The notes under the pieces were generated by a model that saw only the letters and a list, made by a program, of their open reading frames with translations, searched no databases and was not told where the DNA came from. Below, in pieces: positions 7,239 through 14,582 of a stretch of 41,503 nt of DNA (the stretch's first letter is position 1; every line of letters begins with the position of its first letter). The DNA comes from an uncultured bacterium (GTDB lineage Bacteria; Verrucomicrobiota; Kiritimatiellia; RFP12; UBA3636): NCBI GenBank assembly GCA_902761575.1, contig CACWKU010000024.1, positions 1-41,503 on the forward strand, given 5' to 3'. A program made the position numbers and the translations under genes.

Positions 7239-10200
7239 ATGTTCAAGCCCGTTTCGAGCAAGGTCGACTTCGACGCCCTGGAGAAGGGCGTCCTCTCCTT
7301 CTGGAAGGAGAACGACACGTTCCGCAAATCCCTCGCGCAGACCGAGGGCGGGGAGGAGTTCGTCTTTTTCGACGGCCCCCCCTTCGCCACCGGCCTTCCG
7401 CACTACGGGCACCTCCTTGCCGGCACGATCAAGGACATCATCCCGCGCTACCAGACGATGCGCGGCAGGCACGTCGAGCGCCGCTTCGGCTGGGACACCC
7501 ACGGACTCCCCATCGAGGCCCTCGCCCAGAAGGCGCTCGGCATCGACGGCGCCGCCGGCATCCGCGACTTCGGCGTCGACAGGTTCAACGAGCAGTGCCG
7601 CTCGATGGTCCTGCGCTACGTCTCCGAATGGCGCGAGACCGTCACCCGCATGGGCCGCTGGGTCGACTTCGACCACGACTACAAGACGATGGAGCCCACC
7701 TTCATGGAGACGGTCTGGTGGGTCTTCAAGCAGATCTTCGACCAGGGCCGCGTCTACCGCTCCCGCCGCATCGTCCCCTACTCCTGGGCGCTCAACACCC
7801 CGCTCTCCAACTCCGAGGCCTCCTCCAACTACAAGGACGTCCAGGACCCCACGGTCACCTGCCGCCTCCGCGTCCTCTCCATCCCGGAATCCTCCCCCGC
7901 GGCGTCCAACCCCGCCCTCTCGTCGCTCGTCACTCGTCACTCGTCACTCGACGGGAGCGGCGACGCCGCTCCCGTCTACCTCCTCATCTGGACCACCACC
8001 CCCTGGACGCTCCCCGAGAACCTCGCGGTCTGCGCCGGCGCGAAGATCGACTACGTCGTCGTGCGCGACAAGGGCGAGGGCGTCTGCTACACGATGGCGG
8101 AGGCGCGCCTCCCGGCGATCTACAAAAAGGCGGACGACTACGAGGTCGTCGCGCGCTTCAAGGGCGATGCGCTCAAGGGCTGGACCTACGAGCCGCTCTT
8201 TCCCTACTTCGAGGCCGAGCGCGTCCGAGGCGCGTTCCAGGTCCTCAACGACGACTACGTGACGACCGACGACGGCGTCGGCCTCGTCCACATCGCCCCC
8301 GCCTACGGCGAAGACGACTTCCGCGTCTGCCGCGAGAACGGCATCGAGGCGTTCGCCGACCCGCTCGACGCGGACTGCAAGTTCACGGACGCGGTCCCGG
8401 AATACGCCGGCCGCTTCTGCAAGGACTGCGACAAGGACATCATCAAGCGCCTCAAGGCCGAGGGGAAGCTCGTCCACCAGGCGACGATCACGCACTCCTA
8501 CCCGTTCTGCGAGCGCACCGACACGCCGCTCATCTACCGCGCGATCCCCGCGTGGTACATCCGCGTCGAGGACCTCCACGAGCGCTTCGCGAAGAACAAC
8601 GCCGCCGTCGCGTGGATGCCCGAGTACGTCGGCGAGAAGCGCTTCGAGAACTGGCTCGAGGGCGCGCGCGACTGGAACGTCTCTCGCAACCGCTTCTGGG
8701 GCTCCTGCATCCCGATCTGGGTGAACGAGCAGGACGAGAACGACCTCATCTGCGTCGGCTCGGTCGCCGAGCTCGAGGCGCTCTCCGGCGAGAAGGTCAC
8801 GGACCTGCACAAGCACTTCGTCGACAGGATCGTCATCCGCAGGGACGGCAAGACCTACCGCCGCACGCCCGAGGTGCTCGACTGCTGGTTCGAGTCCGGC
8901 TCGATGCCCTATGCGCAGGTCCACTACCCGTTCGCGTTCCCGGACAAGGAGGCCTTCCTCAAGCGCTTCCCTGCCGACTTCATCGCCGAGGGCCTCGACC
9001 AGACCCGCGGCTGGTTCTACTCGCTGATGGTGCTCGGCACCCTGCTCTTCGACAAGTCGCCCTACCGGCACGTCGTCGTGAACGGCCTCGTGCTCGCCGA
9101 GGACGGCAAGAAGATGAGCAAGCACCTCAAGAACTACCCCGACCCGATGGAGCTCGTCTCCTCCTGCGGAGCGGACGCGGTGCGCCTCTACATGATCAAC
9201 TCGGCCGTCGTCCGCGCCGAGAACCTGCGCTTCAGCGAGAGCGGCGTGCGCCAGATCCTGCGCGACCTGCTGATCCCGTGGTGGAACGCCTACTCGTTCT
9301 TCGTCACCTACGCGAACGTCGACGGCTGGCACGAGGAGCGGCTTGAGACGCCCGACTCCCCGAACGAGCTCGACCGCTGGATCGTCTCGTCGCTCGAGAC
9401 GCTCGTCGCGGACGTCACCGCCGCGATGGACCGCTACGACCTGCAGAAGTCCGTGCGCCCGTTCGTCGCCTTCGTCGAGAACCTCACCAACTGGTACATC
9501 CGCCGCTCGCGCCGCCGCTTCTGGAAGTCGGAGGACGACGCCGACAAGCGCCACGCCTACCGCACGCTGCGCTACGTGCTGGTGCAGCTCTGCAAGATCG
9601 CGGCGCCCTTCACGCCGTTCATCGCCGAGGAGATCTACCGCAACCTGCGCGGCGCGGACATGCCCGAGTCGGTCCACCTCTGCGCCTTCCCCGAGCCGAA
9701 CGCCGCCGCGCGCGACGTCGCGCTCGAATCGCGCATGGCCGCCGCGCAGCGCGCCGTCGCCCTCGGCCACAACCTGCGCAAGCAGCGGAACCTCAAGGTC
9801 CGCCAGCCGCTCGCCCGCGCCGTCGTCGTGTGCGCCGCGCCCGGCTTCGAGGAGTCGCTCGCACCGATGGCTCCCGTCATCGCCGAGGAGCTCAACGTCA
9901 AGGCCGTCGAGTTCGCCTCCGACGAGTCGCGCTTCGTGACGCTCAGCGCCAAGGCCAACTTCAAGGTCCTCGGCAAGAAGCTCGGCCCGCGCATGAAGGC
10001 CGCCGCCGCCGCCATCGCCGCCCTCCCCGCCGCGGACATCGCGAAATTGCAGGCGGGTGAAGGGGTGTCGATCCAGCTTCCGCCCGCTCCCGGTGGGGCG
10101 AGCTCTCCGAGCGAGCCGTTCACGCTCCTCCCCGAGGACGTGCTCGTCCAGCGCCAGGAGAACGAGGGCCTCACCGTCGCGAACGACGGCGACCTCACGG

Positions 10201-10505
10201 TCGCGCTCGACCCGAAGCTCACGCCGGAGCTGGTGGCGGAGGGCATCGCGCGCGAGTTCGTCTCGCACGTGCAGTCGCTGCGCAAGGAGGCGGACCTCGA
10301 CGTCGCGGACCGCATCCGCGTCTCCGTCTCCACCGACGCCGAGGCCGCCGCGGCCCTCCGCGCCCACGCGGAGTTCGTGAAGGCCGAGACCCTCGCCCTC
10401 GACCTCGCGATCGAGGCGGGCGAGGCCGGGGGTTCGGGGGGCGCCGCCCCCCGGTCGTTGGACCTCAACGGCCACCCCGCCGCCATCTCCCTCGCGAAGG
10501 CGTAG
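7239..10505 (+). CDS. ileS: Isoleucyl-tRNA synthetase
   Basis: A 1088-residue class I aminoacyl-tRNA synthetase that charges tRNA-Ile and edits valine. The HIGH motif is present as GLPHYGH (residues 52-58), followed by the CP1 editing region. KMSKH (625-629) stands for KMSKS. The anticodon-binding region LTNWYIRRSRRRFWKSEDD follows. FFDGPPFATGLPHYGH and the long C-terminal part place it in the eukaryote-like IleS branch. Three short palindromic repeats sit in frame: residues 238-246 (SGDAAP), about 949-960 (PGGASSPSEP) and about 1066-1072 (GSGGAAP). The first is preceded by a low-complexity stretch, residues about 216-237, encoded partly by a TCACTCG tandem repeat. These should be surface-exposed extras and the enzyme is presumably functional. 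Confidence 0.97.
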   Translation: MFKPVSSKVDFDALEKGVLSFWKENDTFRKSLAQTEGGEEFVFFDGPPFATGLPHYGHLLAGTIKDIIPRYQTMRGRHVERRFGWDTHGLPIEALAQKALGIDGAAGIRDFGVDRFNEQCRSMVLRYVSEWRETVTRMGRWVDFDHDYKTMEPTFMETVWWVFKQIFDQGRVYRSRRIVPYSWALNTPLSNSEASSNYKDVQDPTVTCRLRVLSIPESSPAASNPALSSLVTRHSSLDGSGDAAPVYLLIWTTTPWTLPENLAVCAGAKIDYVVVRDKGEGVCYTMAEARLPAIYKKADDYEVVARFKGDALKGWTYEPLFPYFEAERVRGAFQVLNDDYVTTDDGVGLVHIAPAYGEDDFRVCRENGIEAFADPLDADCKFTDAVPEYAGRFCKDCDKDIIKRLKAEGKLVHQATITHSYPFCERTDTPLIYRAIPAWYIRVEDLHERFAKNNAAVAWMPEYVGEKRFENWLEGARDWNVSRNRFWGSCIPIWVNEQDENDLICVGSVAELEALSGEKVTDLHKHFVDRIVIRRDGKTYRRTPEVLDCWFESGSMPYAQVHYPFAFPDKEAFLKRFPADFIAEGLDQTRGWFYSLMVLGTLLFDKSPYRHVVVNGLVLAEDGKKMSKHLKNYPDPMELVSSCGADAVRLYMINSAVVRAENLRFSESGVRQILRDLLIPWWNAYSFFVTYANVDGWHEERLETPDSPNELDRWIVSSLETLVADVTAAMDRYDLQKSVRPFVAFVENLTNWYIRRSRRRFWKSEDDADKRHAYRTLRYVLVQLCKIAAPFTPFIAEEIYRNLRGADMPESVHLCAFPEPNAAARDVALESRMAAAQRAVALGHNLRKQRNLKVRQPLARAVVVCAAPGFEESLAPMAPVIAEELNVKAVEFASDESRFVTLSAKANFKVLGKKLGPRMKAAAAAIAALPAADIAKLQAGEGVSIQLPPAPGGASSPSEPFTLLPEDVLVQRQENEGLTVANDGDLTVALDPKLTPELVAEGIAREFVSHVQSLRKEADLDVADRIRVSVSTDAEAAAALRAHAEFVKAETLALDLAIEAGEAGGSGGAAPRSLDLNGHPAAISLAKA
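7950..7976 (+). repeat. Palindromic repeat in frame inside ileS
   Basis: A perfect 12-bp stem GACGGGAGCGGC with loop GAC and its complement, preceded by three to four tandem TCACTCG units (about 7922-7950). Bases 7959-7974 recur exactly at the 3' end of recQ (14444-14459), in the same reading frame. Confidence 0.75.
10085..10118 (+). repeat. Repeat in frame inside ileS, resembling the hairpin after ileS
   Basis: CTCCCGGTGGGGCGAG ... GAGCCG matches the hairpin at 10525-10559 just behind the ileS stop codon, including the shared core CGGTGGGGCGAG. It encodes the Pro/Gly/Ser-rich patch PGGASSPSEP. Confidence 0.55.
10435..10453 (+). repeat. Palindrome in frame near the ileS 3' end
   Basis: A perfect 8-bp stem CGGGGGGC, loop GCC, stem GCCCCCCG. 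It encodes part of GSGGAAPR. Confidence 0.55.
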
Positions 10506-10524
10506 CCGCCGCGCCGCGCAAGCC

Positions 10525-10559
10525 CGGCTCCGGTGGGGCGAGGCGTCCCCGCCGAGCCG
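10525..10559 (+). terminator. Hairpin behind ileS, possible terminator
   Basis: CGGCTCCGGTGGGG and CCCCGCCGAGCCG form an imperfect long stem 20 bp after the ileS stop. There is no T-run, so termination is uncertain. A related sequence lies inside ileS at 10085-10118. Confidence 0.4.
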
Positions 10560-10670
10560 CCGTGCCCCGCGGGCGGAGTCTCAGCGCAGCTTCGCGAGAA
10601 GCTCGGCGGGACGGGCGGACTTCCCCTTCTTGTCGTTTTCGATCTCCTCGGAATTCGCGACCTCAGGCCA

Positions 10671-10706
10671 GGGGTGCGATGCTTGCTTCGTAGCGCATCG
10701 CACCCC
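10671..10706. repeat. Perfect 12-bp-stem hairpin
   Basis: GGGGTGCGATGC and GCATCGCACCCC enclose a 12-base loop. It is not followed by a T-run in either direction; role unknown. Confidence 0.6.
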
Positions 10707-10814
10707 GCTTGTCTTTCGCAGCGGCCCGTCTGGCTCGCCTCCGCGGGCTAAGGCTTGGCCGTCCGGTCCGAGCCGCGGCTCCGGACATCCTCCGGACGGC
10801 GGTGCCGAAATCTG

Positions 10815-10891
10815 ATTCCACCGTGCGTGATTTTCAGATGATTGTCCGCTCTGGAAGTGAAGACATTGCTGAAAATCACGCACGGTGAAAT
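10815..10891. mobile_element. Miniature inverted-repeat element (MITE-like) of the 1.4-kb element family
   Basis: Two 23-bp arms, 10815-10837 and 10869-10891, are complementary at 22 of 23 positions. They share CCACCGTGCGTGATTTTC with the ends of the large elements at 27815-29210 and 35050-36539. The 31-base interior codes for nothing. It looks like a non-autonomous, internally deleted relative that would be mobilised in trans if the family is mobile. Confidence 0.75.
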
Positions 10892-11003
10892 TGCAGTATG
10901 ACCCGTTGACATGGATTCTCCGACCGTGTTGCAGATTTGCGGATGGTGGCAATCGGAGCAGGAGGCGGGGGGCTGGCCGCAGTGGACCTGCGCAGCCCCC
11001 CTT

Positions 11004-11042
11004 GCGGTAACATGGCGGGGCGTGCGGGAGGCACGCGACGGC
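11004..11042 (-). repeat. Dispersed 39-bp repeat, copy 2
   Basis: The reverse complement matches 6334-6372 at 35 of 39 positions. It contains the small hairpin CGTGCGGGAGGCACG. Confidence 0.7.
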
Positions 11043-11070
11043 GGCGGAGATGCGCCCGGGTTGACCGGGG

Positions 11071-11099
11071 TTGACAAGCGCCTCCTCGCGGTTCATAAT
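11071..11099 (+). promoter_or_regulatory. Promoter of the vapBC-like pair
   Basis: A consensus TTGACA (11071-11076), a 17-bp spacer and CATAAT (11094-11099), 33 bp before the antitoxin ATG. A direct repeat GGGTTGAC/GGGTTGAC overlaps the -35 box and may be an operator. Confidence 0.7.
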
Positions 11100-11132
11100 T
11101 TGACCTCGACGAACCGCGAAAGGAAAGGCACC

Positions 11133-11393
11133 ATGTCCACGGCCCTCACCCTGCACAACATCGACGACGAACTCTACGCCGCCGTCCGCGACTACGCCCG
11201 CGAGACGAAGACGAGTCTCGGGGCTGCCTTCAAGCAGCTCGCCCGCCGCGCGCTCGGCCTCCCCACCGCGGAGGAGAAGGCGCGGATCGACGCCGCGAAC
11301 GCCCTGTTCGGATGTCTTTCAGAAGAAGACGTCCGCCCGATTCGAGAGGCGCTGAAACTGCAGTCGCAAATCGAACCGGAGATGTGGAAATGA
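11133..11393 (+). CDS. VapB-type antitoxin
   Basis: An 86-residue protein directly upstream of a PIN-domain toxin, overlapping it in ATGA, the standard layout of a type II vapBC module. The N-terminal part (TLHNIDDELYAAVRDYARET, residues 6-25) has the form of a ribbon-helix-helix DNA-binding fold. The C-terminal part, rich in Glu, Ile and Leu, would wrap the toxin. Such antitoxins repress their own promoter together with the toxin. The ATG at 11133 is preceded by AGGAAAGG. The upstream in-frame extension to 10911 runs through a repeat and is not coding. Family assignment rests on size, context and the N-terminus. Confidence 0.75.
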   Translation: MSTALTLHNIDDELYAAVRDYARETKTSLGAAFKQLARRALGLPTAEEKARIDAANALFGCLSEEDVRPIREALKLQSQIEPEMWK

Positions 11394-11791
11394 GCCGCCG
11401 GTTTCTTCTTGATTCGAACGTCATCATCGACCACATCGAAGGGTGCAAGCATCTTCCCGAGACGGTTTTGAAATCCGAGACGATGTTCGTCAGCCGGATT
11501 GCAATCGCGGAAATGAAAGCGGGATTCGACGACACACGGCGCGGAATCAGGGCGCGGGAGGCTCTGGAGTTGTTCCTTCGGCTCTCGAACGTCGTCGAAA
11601 TCACGCTCACGTCCGCCACGACGGACCTCTACGCGAAGGTGTTCCGGTCGTTGCACGCGGCGGGGCGGCCCATTCCCGTCAACGACATCTGGCTCGCCGC
11701 GCAGGCGCTCGAACACGGCGCCGTGCTCGTTTCCCGCGACCGCCATTTCGAGGCCGTCGCCAACCTGCGGACCCTGGTTCCGGACGATTGA
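11390..11791 (+). CDS. vapC: PIN-domain ribonuclease toxin (VapC-like)
   Basis: A 133-residue PIN-domain protein. The acidic Mg2+ site is complete: Asp in FLLDSNVIIDHI (residues 5-16), Glu in RIAIAEMKAGF (about 37-47), Asp in PVNDIWLAAQAL (about 96-107) and Asp in VSRDRHFEAV (about 113-122). VapC toxins cleave tRNA or rRNA and are neutralised by the antitoxin encoded just upstream. The ATG overlaps the antitoxin stop by 4 bp. The pair is less GC-rich than the surrounding genes, suggesting acquisition. Confidence 0.9.
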   Translation: MSRRFLLDSNVIIDHIEGCKHLPETVLKSETMFVSRIAIAEMKAGFDDTRRGIRAREALELFLRLSNVVEITLTSATTDLYAKVFRSLHAAGRPIPVNDIWLAAQALEHGAVLVSRDRHFEAVANLRTLVPDD

Positions 11792-11815
11792 TCCGGGAAC
11801 GCGAAAGGAAGATCG

Positions 11816-12541
11816 ATGGACAACGAACCACTCGAACGATTCGCATACGCGGCGTTCCCGCCCGAGGGCGCCGCCCCGCGCGGGATCGTCGTCCACTTCA
11901 TGGGCCTCGGGAGCCAGTGGCAGGCGCGCGAGGGGGACGGGCCGCACGGCCTCGAGCGCGAGGGCGCCGCCGCCGCGGCCGCCGCCGGCGCGGTCTTCGT
12001 CGTGCCCTACCTCGACCCGTGGAACTGGATGAACGCCGGCGCCGTCGCGACGACCGACCGGATCGTCGACCTCGCGAAGGCGCGCGCCGGCCTGCCGGCC
12101 GACGCCCCCGTCGTCTCGACGGGCGGCAGCATGGGCGGGCTCTGTGCGCTCGTGTGGCCGCGCTACACGCGCCACCGTGTCGTCGCCGTCGCGGCCAATT
12201 GCCCGGTGTGCGACCTGCCGTTCCACTACACGGAGAGACCCGACATCCCGCGCACGCTCCGGGCGGCGTTCGCCGCGGAGCCGGACTTCGCCGCCGCCCT
12301 GCGCGCGCATTCGCCGCTGCACCTCGCGCCGGAGCTTCCGGACGTCCCCTACGCCGTCCTCCACTGCTCCGCGGACCAGGCCGTCGCCAAGGCCGCGCAC
12401 TCGGACAAGTTCGTCGCCGCGATGCGCGCGCTCGGCCGCCGCGTCGAATACGTGGAGGTCCCCGGCCGCGGCCACTGCGACCTCGACGAGGCGGCGCTCG
12501 GCCGCCTCCGGTCGTTCGTCCTCGCCTCGCTCCGGGACTGA
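11816..12541 (+). CDS. Alpha/beta hydrolase (serine hydrolase) of unknown substrate
   Basis: A 241-residue alpha/beta-hydrolase fold protein. The nucleophile elbow is GGSMGGLCAL (about residues 102-111), with Ser in GxSxGG. A second-half acid in VLHCSADQAVAKAAH and a His in PGRGHCDLDE complete a plausible catalytic triad. There is no signal peptide, so it is cytoplasmic. GAAAGGAAG precedes the ATG. It starts 24 bp after the toxin stop and ends 6 bp before recQ, so it may share transcripts with either. It resembles prolyl-oligopeptidase or acetyl-esterase-like small hydrolases; function unknown. Confidence 0.8.
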   Translation: MDNEPLERFAYAAFPPEGAAPRGIVVHFMGLGSQWQAREGDGPHGLEREGAAAAAAAGAVFVVPYLDPWNWMNAGAVATTDRIVDLAKARAGLPADAPVVSTGGSMGGLCALVWPRYTRHRVVAVAANCPVCDLPFHYTERPDIPRTLRAAFAAEPDFAAALRAHSPLHLAPELPDVPYAVLHCSADQAVAKAAHSDKFVAAMRALGRRVEYVEVPGRGHCDLDEAALGRLRSFVLASLRD

Positions 12542-12547
12542 CCCGCG

Positions 12548-14521
12548 ATGGAGGCCCAGGACGAGATCGCGGAGGCGCTGCGGCGCGTCTTCGGCCACGC
12601 CGGCTTCCGCGCCGGGCAGCGCGGGCCGGTCGAGGCCGTGCTCGCCGGGCGCGACGTCGTCGTCGTGATGCCGACCGGTTCCGGCAAGTCCATCTGCTAC
12701 CAGCTCGCCGCGATGCTGCTCCCCGGCACGACGCTCGTCGTCTCGCCGCTCATCGCCCTCATGAAGGACCAGGTCGACGCCCTCGCGCGCCGCGGCGTCC
12801 CGGCGGCCTTCCTCAACTCCTCGCTCTCCGCCTCCGAGATGGACGAGCGCATGGCCCTGTTCGAGGCCGGGCGCTACAAGCTCGTCTACGTCGCGCCGGA
12901 GCGCCTCCGAAGCGACCGCTTCCTCGCCGCCCTCGCGCACGTCGCCGTACCGCTCGTCGCGATCGACGAGGCGCACTGCATCAGCCAGTGGGGCCACGAC
13001 TTCCGCCCCGACTACCTCGCGCTCGGCTCGCTCGTCGCGCGGCTCGGCGCCGGCGTGCGCGTGATGGCCGTCACCGCGACGGCGACGCCCGAGGTGCGGC
13101 GCGACATCGTCGCGCAGCTCGGCCTCGGCGCCGCGCCGCGCGGCGAGCCGTTCGTCGGCGTCCAGGGCTTCGCGCGCCCGAACCTGCGCCTCGCCGTGAC
13201 GCCGTGCCCGACGCACGACGCGAAGGCGGCGCGCGTCGTCGCCCTCGCCGCCGCCCACGGCACGGGCATCGTCTACTGCGCCACGCGCAAGCAGGCGGGA
13301 ATCGTCCACGGGCGCCTCCTCGCCTCGCCCGCGCTGCGGGGGAAGGTGACGCCGCTGCTCTACACCGGCGGGCTCGACGACCGCGCCCGCGCCGAGGCGC
13401 AGGAGCGCTTCCTCGCGGCGGAGAGGCCGGTTGTCGTCGCGACGAGCGCCTTCGGGATGGGCATCGACCGGCCCGACATCCGCTTCGTCGCGCACTGGGA
13501 CGTCCCCGGCTCGATCGAGGCCTACTACCAGGAGGTCGGCCGCGCGGGGCGCGACGGCGCGCCCGCCTGGTGCGAGTTATTGTTCAACTACGCCGACGTC
13601 CGCACGCAGCGCTTCTTCATCGAGGGCGCGAACCCGACCGAGTCCGAGGTCCGCGCGGTGCTCTCCGCCGTGCGCGCCGCGTGCGAGAAGGGGCCGGTCG
13701 CGCTCTCCGAGGACGCGTGGGCCGAGGCGGCCGGGATGAAGAACCCGATGGCCGCCCGCACCGCGCTCGGCATCCTCGAGCGCGCCGGCTACCTGCGCCG
13801 CTCGCCGTCCGCCGGCGGCGCGCGCGGCGCATGGCAGACCGAGCTCCTGCCCGACCCCGGCCCCGGCCCGCTCGACGAGGCGATGCGCGGGCGCCTCCGC
13901 AAGCGCGACTTCGACGAGGCGCGCCTCCGCGCGATGCTGCGCTTCGTCGACTGCCGCGGCTGCCGCCAGGCGTTCCTGCTCGACTACTTCGGCGAGGCGC
14001 CGCACGCGGGCATCTGCGACGGCTGCGACAACGACGGCGGCGCCTTCTCCGCGCCGCCGCTCCCGGAGGATCGCCGGACCGCGGTCCGCAAGGCGCTCTC
14101 CTGCGTCGGCCGCGCGCAGGGCCGCTGCCCCGCGGAGCTCGTCGCCGAGGTCCTCCGCGGCGACCGCACGCCGGAAGTCCTCGCGGAAAGGCTCGACGCG
14201 CTGAGCACGTTCGGGCTCCTGCCGGACGCCGACCCCGCCGAGCTGCGCGCGCTCCTCGCGGCGCTCGTGCGCGCGCGCTGCCTCGCCGAGGGGCCGGGCC
14301 GCGAGCTCGTCCTCACCGACTACGGCCTCCGCGTCGCGAAGGACGAGGTCCCCGGCTTCACGATCCCCTGGCCGGGCGACGCCCCCGCTCCGCCCGCCCG
14401 CGCCCCGCGCGCCCCCCGCGCGAAACCGGCCCGTCCCGCCTCCGGCGACGCCGCTCCCGCCAAGCGCAAGCGCCCGCCGCCGCCGTGGGTGTGGAAGAAA
14501 TACCGTCGCGGCGCCCATTGA
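12548..14521 (+). CDS. recQ: ATP-dependent DNA helicase RecQ
   Basis: A 657-residue superfamily 2 helicase that unwinds DNA 3' to 5' in recombination and repair. Walker A is TGSGKS (43-48), the DEAH box is [19 protein letters not shown] (about 139-157), and motif VI is [12 protein letters not shown]. The zinc-binding region has the cysteines CRGC ... CDGC, followed by the RQC winged helix. The tail is rich in Pro, Ala, Arg and Lys (about 617-657); I see no clear HRDC domain. The tail includes SGDAAP encoded by 16 bases identical to the palindromic repeat in ileS (7959-7974). It is convergent with fusA across a shared hairpin. Confidence 0.95.
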   Translation: MEAQDEIAEALRRVFGHAGFRAGQRGPVEAVLAGRDVVVVMPTGSGKSICYQLAAMLLPGTTLVVSPLIALMKDQVDALARRGVPAAFLNSSLSASEMDERMALFEAGRYKLVYVAPERLRSDRFLAALAHVAVPLVAIDEAHCISQWGHDFRPDYLALGSLVARLGAGVRVMAVTATATPEVRRDIVAQLGLGAAPRGEPFVGVQGFARPNLRLAVTPCPTHDAKAARVVALAAAHGTGIVYCATRKQAGIVHGRLLASPALRGKVTPLLYTGGLDDRARAEAQERFLAAERPVVVATSAFGMGIDRPDIRFVAHWDVPGSIEAYYQEVGRAGRDGAPAWCELLFNYADVRTQRFFIEGANPTESEVRAVLSAVRAACEKGPVALSEDAWAEAAGMKNPMAARTALGILERAGYLRRSPSAGGARGAWQTELLPDPGPGPLDEAMRGRLRKRDFDEARLRAMLRFVDCRGCRQAFLLDYFGEAPHAGICDGCDNDGGAFSAPPLPEDRRTAVRKALSCVGRAQGRCPAELVAEVLRGDRTPEVLAERLDALSTFGLLPDADPAELRALLAALVRARCLAEGPGRELVLTDYGLRVAKDEVPGFTIPWPGDAPAPPARAPRAPRAKPARPASGDAAPAKRKRPPPPWVWKKYRRGAH

Positions 14522-14529
14522 CGGAAGAA

Positions 14530-14558
14530 GGCCGGCGGCGCGTCGCGCGCCGCCGGCC
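14530..14558. terminator. Shared terminator hairpin between recQ and fusA
   Basis: A perfect 13-bp stem GGCCGGCGGCGCG, loop TCG, lies 8 bp after the recQ stop and 24 bp after the fusA stop on the other strand. GAAGAA on the left gives a T-rich tail for fusA transcripts. Confidence 0.65.
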
Positions 14559-14582
14559 CTCCGGGAACCGGACGGAAGGCCC

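Larger units (their letters stand above)
10506..11132. other. Intergenic region between ileS and the vapBC-like pair
   Basis: There is no convincing gene in this 627-bp stretch. In order it holds the ileS hairpin (10525-10559), a minus-strand tail EVANSEEIENDKKGK...LLAKLR ending near 10581 that may be the eroded 3' end of a lost gene, a 12-bp-stem hairpin (10671-10706), a miniature inverted-repeat element (10815-10891), a dispersed 39-bp repeat (11004-11042) and the toxin-antitoxin promoter. Confidence 0.6.

Noticed and set aside
10581-11156. Minus-strand 191-codon frame behind ileS
   Set aside because: It crosses the miniature element, the dispersed repeat and the toxin-antitoxin promoter. 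Only its last 27 residues look protein-like, so at most a gene remnant is present.
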